Source: Steinernema hermaphroditum (Eukaryota; Nematoda; Chromadorea; Rhabditida; Steinernematidae). Taken from it: a stretch of 64,000 bases of DNA. This document shows positions 33,819 through 47,670 of the stretch, in pieces. The translations under genes were made by a program, and so were the position numbers. The stretch covers positions 12,710,001-12,774,000 of the forward strand of contig CM059622.1 of NCBI GenBank assembly GCA_030435675.1, read 5' to 3'. Numbering within the stretch: position 1 is the first letter of the stretch; each line of letters starts with the position of its first letter. The notes under the pieces are model-generated. The model did not search any database. It had not been told where the DNA came from and was given only the letters and a program-made list of their open reading frames with translations.

Positions 33819-33915
33819 GGTTTAATTACCCAAGTTTGAGGTAAACATTAGATCCGCTCTTTCAATCGAAAGTGGCGACATAAATTTTGAAAGTGCGTCT
33901 CTCTGGAGATGCTTA
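33819..33915 (+). ncRNA. Spliced leader SL1 RNA gene
   Basis: Plus-strand SL RNA. The leader at 33819-33840 matches the canonical 22-nt SL1 exon at every base (GGTTTAATTACC then CAAGTTTGAG), followed by the donor GTAAACATT as in known SL1 RNAs. The intron part includes an Sm-like site AAATTTTGAAAG (33882-33893; the neighbour has the consensus AAATTTTGG) and a 7-bp terminal hairpin GCGTCTC/GAGATGC with loop TCTG (33895-33912). Length and order agree with SL RNAs. No 5S rRNA gene lies beside it, unlike the usual Caenorhabditis SL1-5S arrangement. Confidence 0.93.
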
Positions 33916-34262
33916 TAGATGCTTTCACAGAGATATAATCACCAGTGTGTCAGACCTCCCGCTTCACTCCTTGGCTTCAAGTCTCGGGCATCGGAAGATG
34001 TTGATGTTGGTACCATACAAATTTTTCGCGTTTCTTTATTTGGCCTTTTCGTTCAATCAACTTCAATCAACAAATTCAACCTGAGGACTCCCTAGGGTTG
34101 CGCAAATCACATTCCTCTCAAGAACCCATCAAAACTCATAACACATCGTCCATCCTCCCCGTCTCCGCCTTGCTCGTGCCTCCACGGCCATTTGCACACG
34201 TATCTGTCCTTTTTTGTCTTAATTACGGCCTTTTATCTTCACATGCTCCTACAGAACAGGGA
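33916..34262. other. Spacer, nothing identified
   Basis: Short spacer between the SL1 gene and the 3' end of the ShKT peptide gene, with no supported feature. Confidence 0.5.
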
Positions 34263-34572
34263 TTAGCAGTAGCCACAAGTTTTGGCGCATTGCTGCTTCA
34301 AGAAGTCCTTGAACTGTCCGTTGCAGCGTCCCTTGTTCCTCTCGCACCACGGCAGGTTGTCCTTGCAAGTATCGGCCGAACCAGCCCCAGTTCCCGCTGC
34401 ATCTTCGCAGTTGTCCGTCGCCGCGTTGCACACCTTGCCTGGAGGACATTCGCCGACGACGCAAGCTAAATACGCAGACCTGACATCCTCAAACCTTTAA
34501 TTCTTTCTTACGGAATTGGGCGTTGGCGGCGACAGCCAGAAGAAGGACGAGGAGAAGGACTTTGTGGAACAT
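34263..34572 (-). CDS. Short secreted ShKT peptide (87 aa)
   Basis: Exons on the minus strand are 34572-34512 and 34465-34263, with a 46-bp phase 1 intron, giving 87 residues. The signal peptide is MFHKVLLLVLLLAVAANA. A short Cys-containing segment (ACVVGEC-like, CPPGKVC, DNCED) precedes one ShKT module beginning DTCKDNLPWCERNKGRCNGQ and ending CAKTCGYC. The pattern of CPPGKVC plus ShKT resembles the N-terminal part of the gene at 41774 (CGEGLMCNRETETCEQC). The 5' leader and signal exon are duplicated in inverted orientation at 35468-35556. Confidence 0.83.
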
Positions 34573-34608
34573 GATGGGATGGCTTGATGTGATGATCTGT
34601 CCTGTAGG
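34519..34608 (-). repeat. Leader plus signal-peptide block, original copy
   Basis: About 88 bp covering the 5' leader (ATCATCACATCAAGCCATCC), the ATG and the signal-peptide codons of the ShKT gene. It recurs inverted at 35468-35556 with only a few substitutions. Confidence 0.85.
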
Positions 34609-35467
34609 AGAGCGTTTAAGTATCGAAGTAGCTTTGTTTGTGTAGACACTCAGTTGGAAAGAGTCAAGCAGCTGAATTCACAACGGTCTTGAGGGACACT
34701 GTGCAGTATGGAACGGTGTTGCACTTCGATGACGAAATTTTGTGTGGAAGTCGATTAAAAATGGATCGGTCACACAGAGATACGTTTTTGGACACAATTT
34801 GCCGCATGGACATAGCTTTTTTAGTCATCTGCCATCATCATAATTTCAAAAACATAGTCAATGACTGGCCGCTCACCACCGAGAACAGTCAAGGATGGGA
34901 GCAAACACAAAGTTAGTCTGGATAATTACTAACTGGAGACCCATATCCATACCCAGGACATTTACACAAAGTCCATCCAACAGCACAAGTGTATTTTAGG
35001 ATTAAGGTACGTTAAAGAAATTTTGGTTAAAGGCTAAAGTAGGAGTAGAGTATAGAGAGTGACAAATTGAAAAAAAAATTGAAAAAAGTGCTCTGGTCTT
35101 ATAGCACGCTCCTCCAGTGTCTATAAAAACAGGTGAGATCACGGCGACATCCGCGAGAAAGCTGGTGGTCTGCCTGCCTTCGAAGAAAGCTGCCTTCGGA
35201 ATCCACTGCAAACCACTAGCTGTTCTGTATATTCCGTAAGATCAAGTTCCGTACGTGATGTCGATGATGATTTCGATCTCTGGCCATGCGAAAGGGGAAC
35301 TCCTCGGTGCTTTTTTCGGTACATCTCCAAACACCTATTCTTTCCCCGGTTCATGGCTCATCGCACCTACGGTCCCTGATACATTTACAACTTGGACCAT
35401 CTCTACTCCGGTCCATGCCTATGCTCTTCCCTGACTCATCGCCCCATCGCGCGACTGCAAATCTTCT

Positions 35468-35556
35468 ACAGGACGGATCATCACATCAAGCCATCCCATC
35501 ATGTTCCACAAAGTCCTTCTCCTCGTCCTTCTTCTGGCCGTCGCCACCGACGCTCT
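35468..35556 (+). repeat. Leader plus signal-peptide block, inverted copy
   Basis: The copy begins at CTACAGGAC, shares ATCATCACATCAAGCCATCC and the first 15 codons or so with 34519-34608, and then diverges completely after the signal peptide. Confidence 0.85.
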
Positions 35557-35659
35557 CCATCATCTTGTGGACCTTCATCTTTTGGACCTCTCTGTTCTGC
35601 GTGGAATAGATCACGTTCCGGGCCATGCCGACTCGACTCCAGCAGACACTTCGACCTGA
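35501..35659 (+). CDS. Novel secreted peptide (52 aa) with a borrowed signal peptide
   Basis: A single open frame from the ATG at 35501 to TGA at 35657-35659. The first residues MFHKVLLLVLLLAVATDA are nearly identical to the signal peptide of the ShKT gene at 34263, including the DNA upstream of the ATG. The remaining 34 residues (HHLVDLHLLDL, VLRGIDHVPGHAD, STPADTST) have no cysteine and no likeness to ShKT. The gene looks like a new secreted peptide made when an inverted duplication placed a promoter and signal exon before unrelated sequence. Expression is untested, so it may also be a by-product of the duplication. Confidence 0.5.
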   Translation: MFHKVLLLVLLLAVATDALHHLVDLHLLDLSVLRGIDHVPGHADSTPADTST

Positions 35660-35748
35660 TTTCGTTTACTTGTGACTCTATTACAAAAATATATGCGAAT
35701 ACGACTTTACAACAAAACTGTAAATTTTCCAACACACCGAGGGAGATA

Positions 35749-36722
35749 TCATCGGCCCAGTTTCCTTCGATGAGCCTCGGTGCACGCCTGTTCAGGTGGC
35801 CTTCTCGGCACTGGATCGGCCTTGCGTTTGCGCTTCGGCTTCTCGGCGGGAGGCGTCTCGTTCATCTCCACAACTACGGGTCTTCTGCGGGTACACTCTC
35901 GGACTGGCACACGTTGGGCACGAGGTTGAGCGCGAGGAGCGGCATTTTGTCCTTTGATGGCAGGCGGGAAGTGCTTGACGCCTCGTGGTTTTCGACGTCG
36001 GCTTGTCGATGGTACCGGCGCTTCTGACTGACTTTGTTGTGGCATTCTGCATCTGAGCTGAAAACGAATCAAACAGTCAGTAGACAGTCGACGGTGACGG
36101 AACTCACCGGATTCCAGGAGATGGAGGTTGATGTGCGTGGACGGTTGAGCATAGCGGGAGCAGAAGATGCAGCAGATGGGCCCTGCACGCAGTTGAAGGC
36201 CAAGATAGGCATATAGTCCACGCCAGGTTCCAAGTCGAAGAGTAGGTTCAACGCGTCCAGGTCTTCGTTCAGCGCTCGCTCCATCAAATCATCTATCTCC
36301 GTCTCTTCACGCTCGAATTCTTCTCGGGTCATCTCCCGTGGATCGGTTTTGGATGCGGCAGGCCGGGTCTTGCCTCCCGGAGCGACCGACTCGAAGAGTG
36401 GAGGAGAAGGCTCTTTTTCTGCGTTCTCTGTCAGGATCGGCGGCTCTGGTGGTGGAGGCAGAATGTGCTCCATGACTTCTGGGAGCGAGGTGTTGCCAGC
36501 GCACATGTCTGCAACGGGAGTAGATTGCATCCAGGCAGCGGGAGACGCACTGGGAAGTGGAGGATGTTCAGGTGATGAAGTGTAGACGCTCTTCGGGAAA
36601 CGGTTCTCTGTCATCGGAAGCATCTCGTACCAGCCAGCACCAACGACGTTCGCCGCTACCCACTCGTCTGTGTCATCCGATGGAAGCGGGCGCAAAGGGT
36701 GCACCGGAGCCCAAACCGGCAT
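35749..36722 (-). CDS. Proline-rich protein with basic C-terminus (307 aa), unknown
   Basis: Exons on the minus strand are 36722-36108 and 36057-35749, with a 50-bp phase 0 intron, giving 307 residues. The N-terminal half is Pro/Ser-rich with acidic clusters (REEFEREETEIDDLMERALN) and hydrophobic patches such as DALNLLFDLEPGV. The C-terminal half is strongly basic (RRRKPRGVKHFP, KPKRKRKADP) and looks like a nuclear-localisation or nucleic-acid-binding tail. The ATG lies 16 nt after CTTTCAG, a good trans-splice acceptor. It stands 441 bp upstream of the helicase 3' end. I do not recognise a family; a nuclear role is inference. Confidence 0.7.
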
Positions 36723-37163
36723 CAACTTTGATGTCTACTGAAAGTAGAGGAGCTAAGAGAGATTTAAACCAAATGAGACGCGTAGACGACCTGCAACCGC
36801 TCATGTGTCTAGAACTCTACCGGAATTAGATCAGACCACTCGTAGCAATAAGAGAAATTTCGCCCCAAAACAAAACAAGACAACTAGATGATACATAGAC
36901 GGGGTCCGGAAAACCGACCGAGACAACAAAAAAAAACTGCTGCATCAACAACACAGAGTACAGAAGAACGTCCCGAGCACTCGGGACTCCCGAGGAGCCT
37001 CGAGACCAGATCATTCGAAACATGTTGGATAAAGCGAACATCGCATGCAACAACGAAGTCAACACATAAAGAAACAATTTTTTTTCACGTTGGGTTGATA
37101 ACCCAAACAAAATTCAATTGGCAACAATGCTACAATTATGAACAACCACAGGCACATAACAAA
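36723..37163. other. Spacer between the two minus-strand genes
   Basis: No supported exon. Confidence 0.5.
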
Positions 37164-40052
<2,889 letters not shown>

Positions 40053-41731
40053 CGTTTTGCTTCCTACAAATCAGAAAAAAATAAGAGTCATTTTTCACGC
40101 ATGAAAATGCAAATCATTAGCAAGATGGCATGCACCATTCATAAGAATGTCGAACGCTTATATTCGACCGCTTGTGTAAATCCCAAAAATCAAAGAAATG
40201 AATGATCCACAGCCGTGAAGAGAATTTTGGGTATGCAACAGTCGATCCATACAGAAAGGAAGAGGCTCGAAATTGCACACACCGCCAGGAGAACCGAAAA
40301 ACTCACTTCAGAAATGAATGCCGCAAACAAACGAGACGACAAGGAGCGCGCAAGAGACGCGACTCTCGTTGCAGACATACCGTACCTCCTTTTTGAATTT
40401 GAACGGTCAGTTCGAGACTATTTAGACCAAAAAAACTCGACTGTTCGGTCGGCCGACTTCGCTTGTTCGCCTAATTGACAAATCGGCTTCGTTGTTTCCG
40501 ATTTTTGGCGTTTTTCGCTCTGAACTAAAAGAAATACACATATCGTCCATGCATATCGCTGAAATCCTGGATCAGCTGGACGTCACCGACTGGCCACAAT
40601 TCGAACTCCTCCAGATCTCCCCACTGGCCATCTTTGTCCTCAGCGATCGTGCCGTACTCGAGGAAGACATGGAAGTGGACGTCGAGGATGACGCCGAGCC
40701 GATGGAGCTCACTCTTTTGTTCATTGTGTTATGTAACCGATTTCTAGTATGGCTCTCTTTACTTGAAGTTGATGTACATTTTGAGCGTTCTATCAAAGTG
40801 CGATCGAATCTCTTTTTCCGGGACGTTCTCGTTTCGGCCGCTCGCTCTCGAATATTCGGAATTCCGTTTGGCAACTTTGTATTTGTTCAACGAACTAGTC
40901 CATGTTTTGCGCTATTTCGGACCGGGCAAACCATCCGCCTATTGCGACGCATCATTTCGCCAAACTCACAGACAGCTAAACCAACAAGAGCAAATTGGCA
41001 AGAACATGGATGCATTAGTTAAAACAGAGTGAAACTGAACAAAAAACGCTTTAGTTTTCAAGAAACAGATCTTATCGCGCAGTATGTGTTTTACCGCTGG
41101 TACCGAACGGCTGGCTTGGGTTTCCCCTCAGACGTCCCTTCAGGTACGTCGTATCTGGTCCGGTGGACTCAACAATGGATTTCAGCCCTGTTAAGGGCTC
41201 AAACATTTGGCAGACAGTCTAGACAATCTCCCTTCGCTGTTATTTGCGTCCCGAGTTTCCGCATCCCAACAGACCTGCTCTGTCCATTAGAGACACATCG
41301 ATCACGTGGTTTGTGTCGCGGCAAAAGCTGCCACGACCTCCAGTACCTTTACATATCACATCAAGAAATTATAGGATCCAAAAAAGGCCTGATTTTGAAT
41401 ATATGCCAATTATATGGTTGGCCATGGAATGGTATATCAAATGGTAAGTAAGTATGAAAACAGGAAAGCATTATTTGAAATCGAATAAAATCCAAATGTC
41501 CTGTTTTGTGTTAGCCGAGTCCTCACGTCGATGCGAAAAGTTTACTGCGCATGTAAATCGGTTCCAAACTTTTAACTCAAACAGCAAAAAGACAGCGATT
41601 TCATTTATGCTGGGAATATCGCTAACATAGGTGTGGTTTATGTTCCATCCAGTGGCTACTTTTATTTGCTCAACTGCCCACTTCCTCTTTTCCGAATCGC
41701 CACTCCGTTTATGTAAACGGAATGCCGTCCC
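40053..41731. other. Intergenic, one uncertain coding-like block
   Basis: At about 40560-40715 both strands are open, with GC-rich third positions. The minus strand reads LGVILDVHFHVFLEYGTIAE and then EDKDGQWGDLEEFELWPV, which looks like protein, but flanking exons were not found. The plus strand is also open from the ATG at 40553. The rest shows nothing. Confidence 0.35.
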
Positions 41732-41740
41732 TATATAAAT
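41732..41740 (+). promoter_or_regulatory. TATA box of the ShKT gene at 41774
   Basis: TATATAAAT lies 34-42 bp before the ATG, a canonical core-promoter spacing with a very short leader. Confidence 0.5.
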
Positions 41741-41773
41741 CGGCTTGAATGCGCCTATGAACAAGTTGTCCAA

Positions 41774-42647
41774 ATGCTATTTCGACTGCTTGTTCTTTCC
41801 GTTATTGTCCTGGCATACGCGTCTCCCCAAAAACTCGGCTCTCGTAAGTTATCTCTCTGTGTCCTTCTTGAATGCAAAGGTTCTAGCATGCATCAACGAC
41901 AGATGCGGTGAAGGGCTGATGTGCAATCGGGAAACGGAGACCTGTGAGCAGTGCAGGGATAAGATTCCTTGGTGTGCGAAGAATAAGCGCCACTGCAATC
42001 ATTATCGCTACGAAGAGTTCTTAGCGGAAAACTGTGCTGTAACATGTGGAGTTTGCACACCGGGACCCATATCTCCGCCTTTGGAAGAATCCGAATGTGA
42101 AGACAAGAGTCGCCACTGCAAAAAGAACGCACGAAACTGCGATAACCCAAAATTCAAGGAGTTCCTGTCAAAGAGCTGCCCGAGGACTTGCCAGATCTGC
42201 AGCGCACCGCTTATCGAACCGCCGAAAGAACAATGTTTCGATTCTCTAGGAGCAGATACATGCCAGGAACTCAAGAACCATGGATTCTGTCAGACGTCGT
42301 CGATCTACAACCGCGAGAGAGATGTCAAATTCTTGTGTGGCCAAACATGTGGTTGTTGTGACGGTCAGGGATGTGGCTTTGATGGGCTGGTTGCCCCTCC
42401 TGAAGAGCAGCTAATTCCGCCCCCGGAAAAATCACTCATTCCTCCGCCAACCAAGTCGCTTCTTCCCCCACCAGAGAGGCCGTTGATTGAACCTCCCCTC
42501 TTCGGCGGTTCTCCATCATGTGGAGACAACTTCAGGGGAAAAGGCTCATGTGCACAGTTCAAACGAAGGGGATACTGTAGGAGAGTGGCTTTTTACGGTT
42601 TAGAACATGTCAAAAGGAACTGCGGAGTAACTTGTGGTCTATGTTAG
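41774..42647 (+). CDS. Secreted four-module Cys-rich/ShKT protein (276 aa)
   Basis: Exons 41774-41843 and 41887-42647 (43-bp phase 1 intron) give 276 residues. The signal peptide is MLFRLLVLSVIVLAYA. After a CGEGLMC segment come ShKT modules ending CAVTCGVC, CPRTCQIC, CGQTCGCC and CGVTCGLC. A proline-rich spacer with the repeat PPPxKSL(I/L) separates the third and fourth modules. The third and fourth modules have the longer spacing (GFC, YN, F) seen in the last module of the genes at 42762 and 47671. It is secreted by inference; a cuticle or surface role is likely but not shown. Confidence 0.85.
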
Positions 42648-42761
42648 TTTATTTATTTTGCTATGTGTTTAGTGAATATAGTACAATAGAATAACTAGTT
42701 CTTGCTTGCGGACTATACATATCAGAATCGTGTGATCCAAACACACATAAGATGTATATGA

Positions 42762-45700
42762 TCAACAGAAACCACAAGTTTTCCCGCAGATATTGTAGCG
42801 ATCATCATAAGTGTAATAGGTGTCCTCACAGAATCCTCGCTTCTTGAGTTCCTCGCAATCGTCATCTTGGTCCCAACAGTGTCGATTCTGGACCCGAGGA
42901 GGAGTACAGTAGTCGCACGTCAGAGGACAGTAGACTTTCATCCATTCGCTGTACTGCGGCACCTGACAGTTGTGGCGATTTCCCCTGCAGTTCGGCTTTT
43001 TATCGGCACACGTGGCAATGGGTCGTGGCGTCGGAACGGAACAGAATCCACAGGTCCGTCTGCAGTACAACATGTAAAAGCTCATTCTCTCGCCTCGACA
43101 ATCCGAAAGTGTCGAGGGGCAAGCGTTCGGCGACAAGTCGTAGCAATAGGTTGGAGTGGGAGTTGTGCTAGAAGGCACAGGAGTCGTCGTGAGATGAGTG
43201 CTTCCAACGGAAGCGGTTGTGGTCTTTGTGGCTGGACATGTAGCGCACGTCCATGGACAGTGACGCCTAACGGCATCGTGATCTGGGTCAGCGCACATGG
43301 TGAGCATGGCAGGACAGTCGGCCATCTTGTCGATGCATTTCCTGCTCTTGCAAAGACCGCATGTCAAGGGGCAGTAGTTGTCCATGATGTGACGGTCCTC
43401 TTCATTGGATGATGAACAGTTCGACTTCATCAAGCGACAAGTACTCTCATAGTTTGGATCTAAAACACACATTATTCAAGAAGAGAGCAGTTGCCTACGG
43501 TCAGTGCAGTTGACTTCAGGTTGCTCGCAGCAAATAGCGCATGTTCTTGCACACGCCATGGAGATATTGCCTAGCAGTTTCAAGTTGCAGAGGGGATCTC
43601 TTGAAGCCGGGTTCTGCGTCGCTTTGACGCGGAACAGATCTCCGCAATCTGGGCGAATATCGGCGCAACTCTGAGCTGTGGACAGAAGAGTGCCATCGTC
43701 GCCTGTACAGCGTCGAGGTTGAGGCGGAGGAGTGCGGGCAGCTGTGGTCGTAGTGGGAGGAGCAGCAGTGGTTGTTGTTGTAGGAATTGTGGTAGGCACC
43801 AGAGTCGTGGACGTAATTTCCGATGGACAGGTACCACAAGTGAAGGCGCACTGCTGCTGGACGAGAATGGCGAACTCAGGTTTCGGATCGTTGCACATCT
43901 CCTTCATTGCCGGACACTCAGGAAGATTGTCCTTACAGTCGGCCTGGGCACAGAGACCGCAAGTGTGGGCACAGCGCATTGTCATGAAAAGCCTCATAAA
44001 TTCTGACGGTCCAGCACATAGGTGCTTGAGTGATGCGCAGCTTTCGTAGTAGTCGGGTGCTAAAATAACTTATAGCGAATGGGGTATCGTATCTCCTACC
44101 GTCAGCGCACTTATAATCCGGATGTTCACAGCAGATAGCGCAAGTCTGCGCACACATCATAGAGGCTTCCTTTAGATTTGGATCATTACACTTTGGATCT
44201 CGAGAAGCTGGGCTTTGCGTAGCTACAGTCGGAAACGAACTCGTACAGTCTTTATAGAGATCAGGACAATTCTGCGCTGTAGGCAGGAGTACTCCATCGG
44301 CGCCAGTACAACGAAGTGGCTGGGGTGGAGCAGTTGTAGTAGAAGGAGGCGCCGGTGTGGTGGTCGTTTTGGCGAAGGGACAAGAACCACACGTAAAGGA
44401 GCACTGCTGTTGCACCACAGGGCCGAGCTTGGCGTCTTCGCATAGAACAGCGATGTACGGGCAGATATCCAAGCTGTCCTTGCATCTTGATTGCTGGCAG
44501 AGACCACAAGTATGTGGGCACAATTGGACGATCATGTTGGTGCTTTGCTGAGTCGGATCAAAACATTTCTCTTTCAGTTCTTTGCGATTGCAGTCAATCA
44601 TTGGATCTGAAAAATAGGAAAGGTTTCTAGTTTTCCAACTAGTAGTCGCCAAGTCTGAGGCCTAGAGCAGACCGACTTAAAGGCTCGATTGGACTCGGAC
44701 CGATCACTATCAGTGGTCAAACTGGTCGATAGAAATCAAAATCGCTTACTGTCTTCGCAGTTGTAGTCTTCATTTTCACAGCAGAGGGCGCATGTCTTTG
44801 AGCACATCATAGCGGCATCTTTGTGCATAGGGTTTGTGCACTTTGGATCTCGTATTGCTGGATTCTTCTGAGCCACGAGAGGGAACGTGCTGGCACAGTC
44901 CGGGTACACATCCGGGCAATTCTGGGCACTTTCAAGAAGAATCCCCTTGGCATCTGTGCAATGAAGGGAAGGAGCATTCGTGGGTACATTCGTAGAAGAA
45001 GAGGCCACGGCGACAGTGGATGACACAACAGAAGAAGTGGATGTTTCAAAAGCACTGGTTAGCGTCACTATACTAGTAGGTTCGCTTGTGGTGGGCGGTT
45101 CGGTTGTAGTAGTGAGTTCTTCAGTTGTGGTGGAAGTAGGCTCCGAAGTGGATGTGGTAGCAATTGTTGTCGGCTCTGTAGTTGTTGTAGGTTGTGGTGT
45201 GCTTGTCGGTTCCAGGGTGGTTGTAGGTTCAGGAGTTGTGGTAGCTTCACTGGTTGTGATAATCTCAGTGGTCGCGGCGGCTTCAGTAGTCGTAGGAACC
45301 ATTGTTGTGATAGTTGTGGGTTCAGGAGTTGTGGTAGCTTCACTGGTTGTAACAATCTCAGTGGTCGTAGAAGCTTCAGTAGTCGTAGGAACTTCAGTAG
45401 TTGTGGGATCTAATGTTGTGGTTGTTGTAGGCTCTGTAGCAGTTGTGGATTCCGGAGTCGTAGGAACTTCAGTAGTTGAGGTAGCATCCGTGGGTGTGAT
45501 AATTTCAGTGGTTGTTGTAGCTTCACTGGTTGTCCAATGAGTTGTGGTAGTTGGACAAGTGCCACAAGTCACCGGACATCCCGCTGGATTGAAAATCTTG
45601 CACTGCGTCGCGTCAAATTTTGTGCAGAGAAAGGCTGAATCCTGACAGGTATCTCTAACTTCGGGCCGTTCGCAACACAGCCCACACGACTTGGCACATT

Positions 45701-45926
45701 TCATCCGAATATCGTCGATGTCCTCCGCAATCACATTGCTGCAAAACGGGTCACGTGACGCTGGCTCGAAAGTGAGTGGAGTTCTGAAGATCAGTGCGCA
45801 CTCCTCTGCTTCGTCTTCGCACATCGTTGCGCTTGGAATGAGATTTCCCTGACCGTCAACACAGTCTTGTCCATAGACGGTAGCGCAGAAAAAGAAGAAT
45901 GGAATAAGCACAAAGGGTGCGCCCAT
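42762..45926 (-). CDS. Large secreted mucin-like multi-ShKT protein (980 aa)
   Basis: Exons on the minus strand are 45926-44750, 44606-44100, 44059-43499 and 43459-42762, giving 980 residues. The ATG at 45926 is 5 nt after TTGTTCAG, a trans-splice type acceptor. The signal peptide is MGAPFVLIPFFFFCATVYG. Cys modules of two sorts alternate: an SRDP-containing module (CED to SRDP to CAKTCGLCC) and classic ShKT modules. A Thr/Ser/Pro tract of about 180 residues built of TTTEVPTTTEA-like units, plus shorter Thr tracts, suggests dense O-glycosylation. All internal introns are phase 1, so modules could be shuffled in frame. The long plus-strand frame over the Thr tract is a shadow. Confidence 0.85.
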
Positions 45927-46135
45927 GGAACCTGAACAACAGTGACATCGGTGCTTAATGCAACATCGCTTATTAAGTCCTCGTCCTATGTATTTGAACA
46001 TCTGTTATCCAGCGTACGCTTGGAGCATGGGGAGCATGTTTGCAGTGGCGTTGGATGGGATCTTTGGAGTGTCTTGTGTAGTAGCGCCAGCTAAGCAAAT
46101 AGGTGATGAACCTCCATTGGTTCTCAAATTATCAT

Positions 46136-46300
46136 GTGGGTTGCAAGAGTATCAGATGGCCCTTGAACTTCTCTTCTTCCACCTTATGATCTTTATTTGG
46201 ATTCGCAAACCACCAGAGGAAACGCCGGCTGTCCTCCTCGCCACCACTGGCATCCATGTGTGGCACTCCTCATCAACTAAATTTACTCCATTTCGCATCA
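46136..46300 (+). repeat. Direct duplicate of the ShKT gene 3' flank
   Basis: It matches 47523-47670 closely, sharing GGGTTGCAAGAGT, TATGATCTTTATTTGGATTC, GCAAACCACCAGAGGAAACG and CTCCTCGCCACCACTGGC. The other copy abuts the stop codon of the ShKT gene at 47671, so this copy is a stranded 3' flank and marks an old tandem duplication spanning the coiled-coil gene. Confidence 0.85.
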
Positions 46301-46562
46301 GTTTGCACCCATATCCGCAGAAACTAGGGTTGGCATTCGAGTCAGAAAACGCCGAGTCATCGAGTTGAGTGCGAACCCTAGTAGAGACGAGAGGTCGTCG
46401 TGTCGAGACCCAATTTGGCGCGATATCTGTCTTTTCGATTTCGCGCCTCGCAGCTGTGTTGATGTTTCTTCCGTTTGCCCTCTTTTCCCTTCTTTTCGGC
46501 CTCCTTTGGATCTTCCGAGTTATACTATAGTGATATTGACACACTTCTTTGTTTTCAGCACG

Positions 46563-47131
46563 ATGATCAGCCGGGACGAACTGACCGCCTTCCTGGAGGA
46601 GCTTATCAAATACAAAGTGAGTCTTTTTCCATGTTTATTCTCTCTAATTTTCCTTTTTCTGTGTTTCAGATTGATTACCCAAAAGCCGCAGAGAAGAAAT
46701 CACTGATTGAGGACGTCCGCAGTGCTGTGCTAGATCTTCAGCGTGAAAATAAAGGTACGATTCACTCCGCTGCAAACTTGTAGTTTACTTGTTCTGTTTA
46801 GAGCTAAAGGAGTCATTTAATGAATTGACGCGAAAACGTAGCGCAATGAAAGATTCGATCGAAGAGGTGCAGCGGCAAATTTCGACTGTGGAGGGCGCAT
46901 TGAAGAAGGCGGAGAGCTCCCACGAGAACATCGATCGTCAGCTTTGCATGTGCAGTTCCATGAGCCTGATTTATCCGTTTAGATGCTGTACAGTCTCTGC
47001 GCTCTTATTCCGAACAATACAACAAGCTGAAGCTGCGCGAATTGGAAGAACTGAAGCAGCGCTTCCACGACAAGATGGGTGATGAAACCGAAGATCGTGA
47101 AAAGGACGAAAATGTAAATCGCACTAATTGA
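46563..47131 (+). CDS. Small coiled-coil protein (140 aa), unknown
   Basis: Exons 46563-46616, 46670-46754, 46802-46936 and 46983-47131 give 140 residues, all introns 46-53 bp. The last donor (GTCAGC at 46937) was chosen because it keeps the heptad frame through LRSYSEQYNKLKLRELEELK. The ATG is 4 nt after TTTTCAG, so the mRNA is probably trans-spliced. Heptads run almost throughout (IEDVRSAVLDLQRENKELKE, IEEVQRQISTVEGALKKAES), with an acidic, polar C-terminus. It resembles small subunits of cytoskeletal or kinetochore complexes in style only. I recognise no family. Confidence 0.75.
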
Positions 47132-47522
47132 GGTCTGTGAATTTCTAATTGTCTGTATAAATCTCATTAGTGCGGTTGTTCTTCATATGTTTAAGGTTGT
47201 GAGCTGTGGTGATATATGGAGGATATTGTTTGAGTTAGGCTTCGCATATGCTACTAGGCCATGTTGGCCAGTGACTAGAAGAAGAAATCATGACCATAGA
47301 TGAACGAACGTACTGGAATATATTCTCCCGTGAACAGTGACGGCTGCGGGATCAACTAGAGTTCCCGGACAGGCATTTCTGTATCCATTAATTTGTCACT
47401 GATGATCACGTCGCTCCGTCTGAAGTTTCTCTGCCATTTCAGAATCGTTTTAGCTGATATTCGAGTGTCATGACAGGGAGACGATGAAAATTCAGAATAA
47501 ATGATGGTTCTCGAAGGATCGT

Positions 47523-47670
47523 ATGGGTTGCAAGAGTGTCGGATGGCCCATCTCAAATTATGATCTTTATTTGGATTCGCAAACCACCAGAGGAAACGCC
47601 GGCTGTCCTCCTCGCCACCACTGGCGTCCATGTGTGGCACTGTTTGTCAACTAATTTACTCCATTTCGCA
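47523..47670 (+). repeat. ShKT gene 3' flank, copy next to its gene
   Basis: Immediately downstream (on the minus strand) of the stop codon of the gene at 47671-49506. It contains AAATAAAG on that strand, a possible poly(A) signal. Duplicate at 46136-46300. Confidence 0.8.

Noticed and set aside
35392..36027. Plus-strand frame of 211 codons
   Set aside because: It overlaps the secreted peptide in another frame and the minus-strand Pro-rich gene. Its composition is low-complexity shadow.
44980..45540. Val/Gly-rich plus-strand frame of 186 codons
   Set aside because: It is the reverse reading of the Thr-rich repeat of the mucin-like ShKT gene.
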